Shown here piece by piece: positions 23,191 to 34,600 of a DNA stretch of 64,000 nt. A model generated the notes under the pieces. That model searched no databases, was not told the DNA's origin, and worked only from the letters and a program-made list of their open reading frames with translations. The DNA comes from Lomentospora prolificans. Lineage: Eukaryota; Ascomycota; Sordariomycetes; Microascales; Microascaceae. The position numbers and the translations under genes are program-made. Every line of letters begins with the position of its first letter. Position 1 is the first letter of the stretch. The stretch is taken from the NCBI GenBank assembly GCA_029532625.1, contig JARFXM010000003.1, positions 806,001 to 870,000 on the forward strand, written 5' to 3'.

Positions 23191-26100
23191 CCAAGCCTAG
23201 CACACGGGTACTCTTGACTTGCATTTACTTGTCCGGAAACTACACGAGGGTTTTACTACAAGGTGGCACGGGGGTAGGCGCGTATTAAGGGTAAGATACC
23301 ACGGGTGGCTATAATGAAATGCTTTTCGTTCTTTTTCTTTTTTCCTTTTCTTCCCTTCCCTCTTTGCCTCTACAATTAGCCCTTGCTCAACCCCTTCGGA
23401 TTTTCCTTGTCCCTTCTTGCCATTGGATGAAAACGAGTATCAACATTCCTTTTCTCTGCTTTACTCTGCAGACTAGGCGACGCGAGGGAATGGTGTTTGG
23501 GGTTGTTTTCCTCTCACTCGGCTCATGCTAGTCCGGAGCCTACCTTTTGATGCGCAGGAATAACGTTTCTATTGTCATTAGCCTTGAAGGTTTTTTGTAC
23601 TTTTAATAGCGCTTCGTTTCTTCTCGTTCTTCTCATTTCTTCTATGTTATTTTATTTACGCGCCGGCCCCTTTTTTCATTACCACGCCTTCACATAGTTT
23701 AGGGGTTCCGAGTACATGGTAACATTATGCGAATGAGCAATTAAAACAAGGAAACAAAATAATACTGGCGTTGTGAGCGCTCATGGTGAGAGAAACGAGG
23801 CAGTCTAGGTTTGAATATTGCGTTGCTGCGTGTCTCTTAAATCCGGATCTTGGGATAACTGAGACTGGGACGGATTGGGTGGATAGTGGTAAGTCACGAC
23901 TCCGACGAATGGCGGGTCGGCCGAGACGGAGAACCTAGGAGAATAGGTTGAGTGTGTTTGGCAGGTTTATGCCCTCCGGTGTCCCCCGTCAATGGTTGGC
24001 TGGGCGTACCTCTCTGCCCTGCAGACAGATAGCGGGTACGGTGCTCTGCGACACATATTGATGCGAGTCGGGGTCCGTGGTTGCGAGATGTCGCTGGCCT
24101 TTTGTAGAGTCTCGTGCGGCGCGGCCGCAGGAACGGCCCTCGCTATTGTTTCGCTGAAGGGAGCTAGAGCCTGTATCACAGAAATAAAAGTCGTTAGTGC
24201 CTACGCATGCGGGGAGGGTATTACGCTGTGCGGCGAAGCGATGGGGGTGGAATGTTGTATTTGGGTAGGTTGGTTGGCTGAGGGTCTACGAGTTGAGTCC
24301 TGCTGGTCGGCTTTGGGCCTCGGGTTGGAAGGGGCGTTTTGGAGATCTCTGTGGGGAGCAATGAGAGAGCGATGAAGGATTCCCTCCGCGGTGTCGATGC
24401 GTTTGTGCATATGGTTGGGGGCCGATTGTAATCAGGCGGGAGGGGAATGTGGAAATTCATGATATCGCGAGATACTTATTCCATGTTACGTAGATGGCGC
24501 TTGTAGAACGGGGATGCTTCGGCCCCCTTTGGATCCGCTGCGTAGAAGCGAGGAACCGGGGAGCTGGTTGAATGGTGACGGAGGCACAGAAGAAGAGCAC
24601 GGAAATGGGTGGGCAACTGATGGGATCTCTATCGCGCCGTTGCTCTCCCCGCTTGTGCCTTGCATGGATTCAGGAACGAACAGAAAGCGACGCTCAGGTG
24701 AGCAGGGATGTCAAGCGTAAAATGTCCTAGGTTCCTTGGTTGTATTATTGAGAGCGATTTGATCGATATCACGTCGAAAGCGCTTCAGTGGGGCTGGTTT
24801 TGCCAGGGAACCATGAACCCGATATTCTTCAGCCTAATGGCAGGATACGACCGATGGCGGTGACAGTCGCCCAATAATAATTGGGTCTGCTAGTAAGTCG
24901 AGGATGAGCTGGCGGCCCTAACGACACTAGGGCCTCTGGAAGGGGGTGTGTGGTGCTTGACGGACCAAAGGCCGCTGGGGTTCGCGCCATGGCCATGGCC
25001 AGCAGTGGGCGGTTGCGGGCCTGTAGGTCTTTTTCCTGGGCCATTGCATGAAGAATCACAAAAATGGGACTATTTTGAGAGCGAGAACTCCGGTGAGTCA
25101 AGCGAATCCATAGTGGGCGAGTGAGGGAAATGGCAGCACGATGGTGGTCGCGTGGACTATTCGCTAGGAAAAGCGTGGTGGCGACAAGGGGTTGTAAGAG
25201 AAGTGATAGGTGATAGGGCCACAGATGGCAAGGCCAGGGTTGGGGCTATCGAATCGGATGAAGATGAGGAACGAGTGGTAATCGAAGAATGTGGCCAATG
25301 AGCTGGGAGAAGAAGTGTGTCGAATGAGCATCGCGGGCAATGGGGACGAATAGGTGATGGCATCTGGCCGGGGCTGAACGAGGTTGAGGATGAACAAGTT
25401 GAAGGTTTGAGTTGGGCGGCTCCAGAATGGATGGAAAGAGGATGACCAGTCAAGAAGCGGTGTTCTGGAGGCTAAGCGCCAGTGTTTCGGAGAGGAAGTT
25501 GCATGATTGGCCAGATTGGACAAAGTGGTGCGAAGGTTCCTGCCAAGACGCTGCGCAGTTGCTGGGAGGTACAAGTTCTACAGGGCACCTGCCTCAAGAC
25601 TGAAGTATACTAACTAGTTCCCTCCGCCAGCTACCTGTACTGGAGAGACGCACTAATACTCAAATCCGCTGTGGAATGGAAGGCAGGGTACAGGCTGGAT
25701 GTTTGATCCCATGTCTCTTCTTCGCGCGCGCTTCTTCACTCTCTTCGTCTGCTGCCACAACCCCACTTTCACCGTCACCTTCACCGTCGCTTTGCTTTGC
25801 CTTCTCCAAGGAGGACCGACTGCTTTTTGCTGCGCGCGGTCGCCGTTGATTGGGCCTTACAAGCCATCTGCCGCCATGCAGTGCCTTTTCGACTGGCCAG
25901 AAACTGGGAAAATGTGGACTCTCTCCGTCATCAAGCCATATCGGGATGCTGACTTGCAGCCCAATTGCAGCCACAACTTGCCAAGTCGGAGCACCACATC
26001 TTCTCAACTCGGCAAGGCCAAGAGAGAGATGGCTCTATTCTGGGATCCCCACTCGCGACTTCAGGCCCTTCTTTTCTTCTGGCCCTGCTAGCCGAGGGCA

Positions 26101-26957
26101 GATCCTATCGCCGCGTCAAATGCCATCACACAATATTTGTACGCTCACCCCTCCCCTGCTCTCTCTCTCCCTCCCTCCCTCTCTCTCTCTCTTGTCTTTT
26201 GCTCGTCTGCTCCCTTTCCTTTGAGTGCTCTCTTGCTCCAACCATGTTGCACACACACCCTCCTCTCTCCCCCACTCCCCCTTCCCAACTCTCCATTGAC
26301 TCTTTCCGTCGTGGCCCATCTTTCTTTCTCATCACCCTGGTGTTGTTGTCGCCATGCCATGTGCCATGCATAGTTCGCACTCGATTGATGTTAGAATGCA
26401 CCCTTTGCGAGCGCCTTTGCGCGTTCTTTCACTGGTCCCACACCTTGCCAGTGAAATCTTCCATCATGTCACCAGTTGTACCATCGTGCTTTAATACCAG
26501 GCCATCTCCTCCCCCCCTCCATCTTGGACTTGAGGCCGGCCTGTTATTCTGACCTTGCTTGAAGCTAGTCTCCCTTCTTTTCCTTTCTTCTAATCCTCTT
26601 CTTTCCTTATTTTTCCTTTCTTCCTCTGTGCGTGCCGCGTGTTTCCATCTTCTCCATACCCTCGCATTGGTTTCATTCTCCTTTTCTAGTTAAAAGGTCT
26701 TTGAGATGTGTATTGGCGCAACCAGAGTAGAGTAGACCGCCGTCGTCGAACGACGCATTCCTCTCCTTACAAACACTCTTGTTCCCTTTTTATATACGCG
26801 CCGCGCGCAACGGGAAACGAACGATTAGACACGATATCTTTAATACGGCTCCTCCTTTGTTCACGAGATTCTCCAGGCAGCGCCTAGCGATTCCGCTTTT
26901 CCTCTTGATTTTGCGCGCTTCTGTCATACGAACCCAGCCCCAACAACAACAACCAAA
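23191..26957. other. 3.8-kb gene-free stretch upstream of the methyltransferase-domain gene
   Basis: No conserved coding frame is seen. The last ~900 bp are strongly CT-rich, with a pure pyrimidine run at 26160-26193 and further tracts near 26560-26650. A TATA-like TTTTTATATA lies at ~26787-26796, about 165 bp before the ATG. This is best read as promoter and a long 5' leader of the gene at 26958. Confidence 0.5.
26160..26193. repeat. CT/CCCT pyrimidine microsatellite
   Basis: An uninterrupted 34-nt pyrimidine run of CT and CCCT units lies about 765 bp upstream of the methyltransferase-domain gene. Such tracts are common in fungal promoters. Confidence 0.8.
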
Positions 26958-29900
26958 ATGACTGATCTTTACATTCTCCCGTCGACCCGATACGAGCCCG
27001 TGCTGGCGTCGCAGGATCGGCGCCGCGCCCAAAGGGGCCTTAATACTATAATTGAAGAGGATGTTGAAGGCAACAATTCCAAGATTGAGCACACACAAAC
27101 CACGCAGCAAACACCAACCCAGACACCTAGAGCTGTCGATGGCTTCAGAAATAGGAGAAACGACATGAAGATCCAGGCGTGGCTGTCTCCCCAGAGCGAT
27201 CACTTCCCCACGCCGAGGGGCTTCCCGACTCCGCGGGGCACCCATTTCCTCGAGGTTCCCAACCTACCGTCTTCGCCTTCGTCTTACTCCAATGAACAGG
27301 ACTCCCACGATGATGAGACCGGATCCGAGAGTAGCTACTCTAACTCAAACCCCTGGTTTCAGCGTAGCAGCATCATGACGGATGGTACTGAATTCGACGA
27401 CATGTATGACACCTCCGAGGATGAGAACGACCGTCGCCGAAGTCGCGATGCTGCGCCGTCCCCCGCTCCCTCGAGGACCTTCTCTCTTCGGAGGCAATCC
27501 GCCATTAGGATTCGGGATGACCGCCTGGCTTCCCCACGCCAGATCAATCGTCTCTCTCTTCCCAAGTTGGCTATCCCTGCGAGCCAACAGGATAAGATTG
27601 ACCTCAAGAAGATGACCTCACCAGTCGCTCCCACCCCCACGCTCTCAGCCACGATGCCTCCCACGGCCATGATGTTCATGCAATCCCAGCAGACTGCTGA
27701 CATTCCCAGCGCGCCACCTTCGCTGGATGGTAGCCTGAGCTCTGAGCAGATGGCTCAGATGTCCGCCCCGCCTACGCCCGTCCTTGGAAGCGTCGACGGA
27801 GACCACGACAATGAGTGGTCTGGTATCCAGCTCCAGCCCGGTGCGCTCGCGACCCTTCACGCCCTCGCTGGCGGCGAGCGTACCCTCGAGGATGATCCCC
27901 ACCATCAACAGGAGAACCAGGTCATCGAGATCCCCGAAGAACCCCTCCCGGAGATGCAGATGCAACAGCAAGGCTTGAGGCTCTTAACAGGTTTTTCTCA
28001 TCTCCGCCAGGCCGCCGCCGACAACGTTGCTTCGCCCATGACCCGTGCCTCCTTTGCCAGCCTTTCAAGGCTCGATATTCCGTCGCCCGGAGGCTTCTTC
28101 GCCGATCTCTCGCCCCGCACGAGGCGCACTTGGGATGCTGCTCCTCCCGAGGCCGCTCCACCCACATCCACCACTGCCGAGCAGTTCTATAAGCTCCCCT
28201 GGAATAGCGAGGAGGCTCCTGCTATGCCTCTGCCTCCTCCGCCTCCCCGGCCCCAGCAGTATGAGCAGGCCTCCCTCATGGGAATGGTCGCGGCCACCCT
28301 CCCACCTCCACCTCCCATCCCCCCAAGGGTGGAGGCACCGGCTCCCTCCGCTTCTCCCTCGCTCTCCTCCAATGGCAGCGACCTAGTCGAGCGGATTGTC
28401 GAGATTAGAGACGAGGTCGCGGATGAGGATGACATGCCCACGGCGCGCCCCATCATGGCTCCTACACCCAAGACAGCGACTTTCGCGCCCTCTGACTCTG
28501 CCATTGCGATGCCCCAGGGCAGTGAAGATGAAGTCGTTCCCAACGAGATCGTCGCCGAGTGTGACGCTGCCTACGCTCGCATGCAGCAGCAAGTTGCGCT
28601 TGCCAATCTCGATCGCACGGAGATGTGGCTGATGGCCCAGAATGCCTATCTCAAGCGCATCATTTCTCCTGACCTGGTCAGTACCGAAGCTGAGTCCGGG
28701 CCCTCTGTGCCGCCTAAGGATGACCTCGATGGCTCTAAGTCTGTCTCCCATACTCCCCAATTGGAGAGCTCCGAGGCCCTGGCAGCCCATTCCGACGCCA
28801 TCCCCGAGAGCAAGTCTAAGAAGAAGACTGTTCGCTTCTCCGAAGCTATTGAGAAGCCTACAACTACCTCCATGCCCTGCAAGCTCCCCGGGGCTCTCGT
28901 CAAGAATGAGTCGGCTTACTACCGGGCGTTCCAGGATTACATGATTTGCTCCCGTAGCCAGGACGCCTTCGTCGGTCGCGTTCCCCGCTTCGAAGCTCTG
29001 CAGTCCCAGCGCGTCTCGCTGCCGGCTAAACATCGCAACCAGCTTCTTGGCAAGTACCAGCTCAGCGTGGTCCCGCAGTCGGCCAAGAAGAGACTCTCGA
29101 CCAATGTCGCCCGCGGCGACGATGTCGTCGTCGAGGATCCCGAAAAACTCCGCCAGGATAAGGAAGCCGAAGCCTTTACGCAGATGGCCATGAGCATGTG
29201 GCACGTTGCGGGAATGAAATTCCTCAACGGCGGCAGGCTCATCAGGGCGCCCGTCGGCAAGAGGCTCATGCGCCTCAGCCTGACCCCGTCTTTGCGTGCA
29301 AACCCCACTGATAAACCGCGCATCCTCGATCTCGGCGGCCAGGCTGTTTGCGACTGGGCCTGGCACGTTTCGCTCCAGTATCCTAACGCGAAGGTCTACA
29401 CCGTCACGACCAAGTCCATCCGCCAAATGTCCAACTGTAACGTGCGCGGGCCTCCCAACCACCGCCAGGTCTCGGTCAACAAGCTCACCTCCTTGCCCTT
29501 CCCCGATAACCATTTCGACCTCGTGTCCGCGCGTGAGCTCCACAGCATCCTCAAGTACACCGGAGAAAACGGCGAGGACGAGTGGGAGACGTGTCTGCGC
29601 GAGTGCATGCGCGTGCTCAAGCCCGGCGGCTACCTCGACTTTGCCCTTCTCGATGCCGACATCATGAAGGCTGGTCCCTTGGGCCTCGCCAAGTCGGTTG
29701 AGTTTGGCTTCACCCTCTCCCGCCTCGGCTATGACCCCTCTCCGACCAAACTCTTCCTCTCTCGCCTCAGCCGCGCCGGCTTCATCTCCACCCGCCGCGC
29801 ATGGACCTTCCTCCCCGTCGGTCCCCGCACTATCCCCGGCTCCAAAGCCTCTTCGACCACGGCCTCCTCTGCTGGCTCCCCACCTCTCCGTCCCAACCCG

Positions 29901-30245
29901 GACGGCTCCGAGCCCGCCACTCACCAGCTCCAGGCCATTGCCTCTCCCTCAGGCACCTCGGACGACATCGCCCCCGTCGCGGGCCTCGTCGCCTCCTGGT
30001 CCTGGGAGCGCTGGCTCCTCCGCTGCGAAGTTGAAAAGGTCGCTGGTGAACTTCGTCTATGCGACACTGTCACCGCCGGCGAGGCCGTTCGCGAGGCCGG
30101 CAAGTGCCTCGAGGGCGTCTACGCCATCATCGAGGAGGGCAGGAGATGCGGCGCCGGGTGGAGGATGCTGAGCGGCTTCGCGAGGAAGCCTACAGTTGAG
30201 GATGAGGCCGAGGAGAAGGGTTTCATCCGGATTCAGCTTGCGTAA
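26958..30245 (+). CDS. Large SAM-dependent methyltransferase-domain protein with long disordered N-terminus
   Basis: A single intronless ORF of 1095 codons starts at an ATG in a strong context (CCAAAATGA). Residues 1-~640 are low in complexity, Ser/Pro-rich and probably disordered. They include proline runs and a basic KSKKKTVRFSEAIEK stretch near residue 620. Residues ~770-980 form a class I methyltransferase fold: motif I RILDLGGQAVCDWAWHVS with Asp791, the strand YTVTTKS, then LPFPDNHFDLVSAREL, and ECMRVLKPGGYLDFALLDAD for motifs around strand 5. A conserved C-terminal extension with helices and the GWRMLSGFARKP strand closes the domain. The architecture is familiar from Pezizomycotina hypothetical proteins, and substrate and function are unknown. 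Motif I has GGQAVCDW instead of a classical GxGxG, so activity is not certain. Codon use is strongly C-ending at wobble positions, which creates a long antisense ORF (28383-29924) that I do not consider real. Confidence 0.9.
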   Translation: MTDLYILPSTRYEPVLASQDRRRAQRGLNTIIEEDVEGNNSKIEHTQTTQQTPTQTPRAVDGFRNRRNDMKIQAWLSPQSDHFPTPRGFPTPRGTHFLEVPNLPSSPSSYSNEQDSHDDETGSESSYSNSNPWFQRSSIMTDGTEFDDMYDTSEDENDRRRSRDAAPSPAPSRTFSLRRQSAIRIRDDRLASPRQINRLSLPKLAIPASQQDKIDLKKMTSPVAPTPTLSATMPPTAMMFMQSQQTADIPSAPPSLDGSLSSEQMAQMSAPPTPVLGSVDGDHDNEWSGIQLQPGALATLHALAGGERTLEDDPHHQQENQVIEIPEEPLPEMQMQQQGLRLLTGFSHLRQAAADNVASPMTRASFASLSRLDIPSPGGFFADLSPRTRRTWDAAPPEAAPPTSTTAEQFYKLPWNSEEAPAMPLPPPPPRPQQYEQASLMGMVAATLPPPPPIPPRVEAPAPSASPSLSSNGSDLVERIVEIRDEVADEDDMPTARPIMAPTPKTATFAPSDSAIAMPQGSEDEVVPNEIVAECDAAYARMQQQVALANLDRTEMWLMAQNAYLKRIISPDLVSTEAESGPSVPPKDDLDGSKSVSHTPQLESSEALAAHSDAIPESKSKKKTVRFSEAIEKPTTTSMPCKLPGALVKNESAYYRAFQDYMICSRSQDAFVGRVPRFEALQSQRVSLPAKHRNQLLGKYQLSVVPQSAKKRLSTNVARGDDVVVEDPEKLRQDKEAEAFTQMAMSMWHVAGMKFLNGGRLIRAPVGKRLMRLSLTPSLRANPTDKPRILDLGGQAVCDWAWHVSLQYPNAKVYTVTTKSIRQMSNCNVRGPPNHRQVSVNKLTSLPFPDNHFDLVSARELHSILKYTGENGEDEWETCLRECMRVLKPGGYLDFALLDADIMKAGPLGLAKSVEFGFTLSRLGYDPSPTKLFLSRLSRAGFISTRRAWTFLPVGPRTIPGSKASSTTASSAGSPPLRPNPDGSEPATHQLQAIASPSGTSDDIAPVAGLVASWSWERWLLRCEVEKVAGELRLCDTVTAGEAVREAGKCLEGVYAIIEEGRRCGAGWRMLSGFARKPTVEDEAEEKGFIRIQLA

Positions 30246-30938
30246 TAAGTTGGGATGTATCCTTTGTTATATATACACACTACGCTTCTGGCGCGGTTTC
30301 TCCTTCTTCTTATCCTTCTTCTTCGTCCTTTTGCTTCTCCTTGGAGATAAGGCTTTTTCCTATATTGGAGCGTGGTTTGGTGTATCATCTCACATGAGTT
30401 TCAATCATCTCTCGGCTCTCCAAAGTCGCTTCCGCGTTCCCTATCTCTGTGTGCTTACCCCTGGTTTTCCTTTTTATTTCTCACGTCCTTCCTTCCACAT
30501 CGCCCCTACTCTTTCCTTGCCTCAGTCCCCCGTTTTCTTGTCGCTCCATGTTGTTGTTTTGGGTATATAGGAGCTGTTGAAACTAGGAAGAGAAACGCGG
30601 CACGGTTCGAGGTAGACAGAAATTCCCCTCGAACCTAATTAAATCGAGATATTGATACCCCCAGAATAGTAAACATGTCCAATCTGTGAAGTGAATTCCC
30701 ACCTGGATCGGAGACGCGCGGCGCATATCGTTGGCAGTCGTCCTTGTATAGGACATCGTACATTCAACCAGTTCCTGGCGCTAGGAAGCTAAGATGTGTA
30801 GCAGGCTCGCCAGAGCATATTCACGACACGGAAAAAATGGACTTGCAACAAGGTGCCGGGCCGGACACCTGCAATACCAAATCTTAGCCAAGGGGATATC
30901 AATTCTTCATCCTATCCTAATCAGAATTCCTCGACTTG

Positions 30939-30974
<36 letters not shown>

Positions 30975-31683
30975 CCAAATGTCCCAGCCATAGGCCCCCT
31001 TTTGGCCATTGGTAGAAGAATTTTCCTTTAAAGCGAAGGAGAATTCCTCCCCTCCGCCTTGACCAAGAAAAAAAACCCCTCGGGTATTTGTACTATATAA
31101 AAAAGAGAAGCCCACATCTCCGGAGAAGGCGAAAGAGGTTTTTGAAAGGGGTCGAGTACGAAAGAGAAAGACACAAAGAGAAGATCGGGTTGCTACCTTG
31201 CTACCATGTCAGGTATCATATGGCCAAGGAGAAGGGCCGAGAAAAAGAAAGGAAAAAAATAGTCAGGGATACAGAAGCCCCCAAGCAACGGGGAGGGTAG
31301 AAGCGGAAAGGTTGAAACAAGATAAAACAGGGAAAAAGAAAAGAGAACAGAACAAGGTATGTATGTGGGTGCCAGTTGCTCAGTTCAGCCCATCCCTAGG
31401 TACAAAGAAAACCCAAGTGAGTATAGAGTCACAGTTATCCTCCAGACAATGCAAACAAAGAGGTATAAGTCTGTCCCGCTAAGAAAAGAACCATAGGATC
31501 TACCTGTAATGCATCAAAAAAGGCCAAGAAGGGAGTCTCAATGAAGATAAAAAGAAAATAGGCAAGATATCAAAAGAGATGAAGAAAGGAAGAAATCTGA
31601 GAAGATGACCTCAGAAGAGGTGGCCCTGAAATGAGATACCGGTCATGTCTCGTCACATCATGGTTTTTTCAGCACCAAATGAA
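30246..31683. other. 1.4-kb region between the 3' ends of the methyltransferase and zinc-finger genes
   Basis: The two genes converge here. The stretch holds T-rich 3' UTR sequence (30290-30560), an A34 run (30939-30972) and a purine-rich block (about 31100-31600) that would be pyrimidine-rich in the zinc-finger transcript. No ORF looks real. Confidence 0.5.
30939..30972. repeat. A34 homopolymer
   Basis: Thirty-four consecutive A on the plus strand, in the intergenic region between convergent genes. Exact length in the genome may differ. Confidence 0.85.
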
Positions 31684-34600
31684 TCACTCCTCCATCCTAT
31701 CTAGAGACGGCGACATCTTCGTGACAAAGGATGAGCCCTCGTTAGACGGCGACTTTCTTTTGCCCGGAGATGCCATCGGAGTCTTGGAGCCCTCGGGTTC
31801 TCGACTCGATTTAGACCCCCCGGGGACGATCTCGTTAAGCACACAGTCGTCCAGGTGCTCGTAGAATTCTTGCGCTGTCGTGAATGTGCTCTGGCAGATC
31901 GAGCACTTGGCGTCGGCCTTGCCGTCACTCGGTCCTGCAATCACCACCCGTCGACTGTTGGGAGGCGCCTGCTCGACGTTGTGTACTGATGTCAAGTGCC
32001 TCTTGAACACGTCCGCCCGGTTAAACGCCTTTTCGTAACTTGTCCCAGCTCCTGGGCAGAATGGACAAACCATGGTGCCCCGGTAGTGCGTAAGTGCGTG
32101 GCGATTCTTGTCATACTTCCTAGCAAAGCCTTTTACATGGTACTCGCACGATTCGATCGGACATTTCTCTGGCCGCTCTTCCTGGTGCGTCAGCATATGT
32201 GCCGCGAGGTCCTTGAACACCCGTCCACAGTCTGGATGTGGACACCTGCTGCGGTTCTCTGGCGTCTTCGCGGCGGGGCTGCTATGTGTCGACATCATAA
32301 TATCGCCTGGGCCGGAGATTTGGTGGCCCGTGTGCTCTGCTGAGTGTGTCGGTACTGTTCCAGCCCCATGCCCGGGAAGTGGAGCTAACATGGGGGCTAA
32401 CCTGGGCGGCTCAGGGCCATGGAGAGGTTGGGGTGGGGCCGGAGCCGCTTGGAAAAAGTCCGGGGGTCCGGACTTGAACTCGCCCTCCTCGCCACCACTA
32501 GATGAATCATTATCATTAACATCAACGGATTGCCGAACTTCTCTCATCCAATCTTTTAGTGCCGTCATGGGAGGCCAGTCACCACTAGCCTTGCCTCCTC
32601 GGTTCGGGTTGAAATGGGCTCTCCGCAGGTGAGCTGCTGCGTTGTAGTAGGCGCCGTACCGTTTTTGGGTCACGCAGGCCTTGCATTTCGATAAAGGCAC
32701 GACCGGCCGCGGAGACGAGGGGTTCGGAGACTCGGGTTCGATGCAGATCCATCTCTTAACGAGAGAAGCGTGTTTCGACTCAGTATGACGCCGTAACTCG
32801 TGCTCGCCGCGGAAACCCTCGGGGTATTCGTTGCATTTGTTGCAGTAGACTCGTCGTAGAGGTGGTCGCTGATACGAAGGCCGCATGCGGCTACTGGGTA
32901 TCAACGGACCGATTCGAACCGCGCCACGCGAGTACCCGGGACTTTCTCCAACTGTATGGCGTCTCGCTAATCCCGGCTCCATCGACTGAGGCGAGGTCAT
33001 AATGTGGTCGGGGACATCCTTCATCAGATAGTCGCGGTTACTTCCCTCCAAAACCGGCGCCGACGCCGGGTGCCAATTGTCTAGGGTGCCTTCCCGGCTC
33101 TCAGGCACGGGCTTGCGTATGTCGTCGGTAATCTTCAGCAAGGGAGGTAGAATTTGTGGCCCAGGGCGGGCCTGAACCCGGGGTCGGACGAATCCGAAAT
33201 ATTTAAGCCCGACCTCTCCCTCAACATCACTTGCGCCGATCCTCATGAGGAACTCGTTGGTCGACATTACGTTATGCTGACCCCAATCATCTCTCTTCAA
33301 AACGTTGCTAACGATCTTGATGGCTTCTCTATCTGGTTCAGACAGTTCGGCGGGAATTTCGTCCAATACACGAGGACATGACCAGGTATATATGCTTACG
33401 AGGGCCTTATAGACGGCATTGAGCACAGGCGCGCCTGTGCGATCCCAAGCAGTTGGGGCATGATGCCAGGTTGAAGACGTAACATCGACGAGGATGGATC
33501 TAACAACACTAAACATGCACAAGGCAAGCAAAACCGCTAGAGACATTCGCACATCGGGCGTCCCGCTCCGCAACACGGTATGTTCGAACGCGTGTAGGAA
33601 TTCAGTAAGCGCGTCATGGAGGAGTCGATATTGCCTTTCCGAATCAATCACTCCCTCGGGCGGCGGGGCTGTCCTTGGGTGGCGTGGTGCGGAAGCGAGC
33701 GTGAGGACGGGTTCGGCCTGATGTAAATCGTAGTAGAGTACCTCTCTCAAAAGAACCTTGGCACGATGCAGTACAGGCACCGTAGCTTCCTCTGATTCTC
33801 GATCTCGGAATCCAAGTGCTCGACTACTACACTCCAGCAGGTCAGTAAAGAGAAGAAGTGTATCAGTAGCACTCCAGCTAGCGACAAGGACGCCGATAAC
33901 CACTGCGCTGGTAGCTGGTGAGTTTCGAGCCAAGTGCAGTCTGCTCGCCACATCCTCGTCACTCGACCAAAACACATCTTCATAGTCGAGGCAATGGCGA
34001 ATGAAATTTAGGAAATGCGGGGGAAAGCTATATGCCAGCTCAAGGTACTGATTCATCGAACGGCGTTGTTCGAGTGGCGGCGTTGTGATTACTTGGGATT
34101 GCCTAGGAGATGAGGGTGCTAGGTCAGAGCAGGGTTAGTCTCATGCTACAAAACACGAGCGACTGCACGTTTAGCGATGGGACATTTTTCTCACCAGGTA
34201 GTATCAATGGCGCGAATTGCGTCAACGGGGGCCGCCTGCATCCTAGCAGATTCCAAAATTCAGAGTCGCCGAGCCCGCCCTGCGCTCGACAGAAATGGCA
34301 AACGTCGTTTGAATCGCACTGGGCTCACTGTTAGAATACCAAGACCAAAGATAAGCCAACAAAGACGAATATTTACCGCAAAATTCTTCACCGTACAGCG
34401 CAAGCAAGACCCATTAGTGCTTGGTAGTTTCAACTCCCCGATGGACTGCAGCCTTGACTGCCCAGCCCTGCTAAACCTCAGCGGTGGGAGCAAAGGATCT
34501 ACATCAGCTTCCGTGAAGCTCCTTTGCCGGGGAAGGCTGTCAGGCTGAAATGAGACGCCAGGAAATGAATCCTTGCGATCGCTGTCACTTAGTTGGCTCG

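Noticed and set aside
24201..25574. Several overlapping ORFs of 70-136 codons on both strands
   Set aside because: None has a domain, signal peptide or splice-supported extension. The region is probably leader or spacer for the gene at 26958.
28383..29924. 513-codon open frame on the minus strand
   Set aside because: It is exactly antisense to the methyltransferase-domain gene. It arises from that gene's C-ending codons, and its translation has no domain-like pattern.
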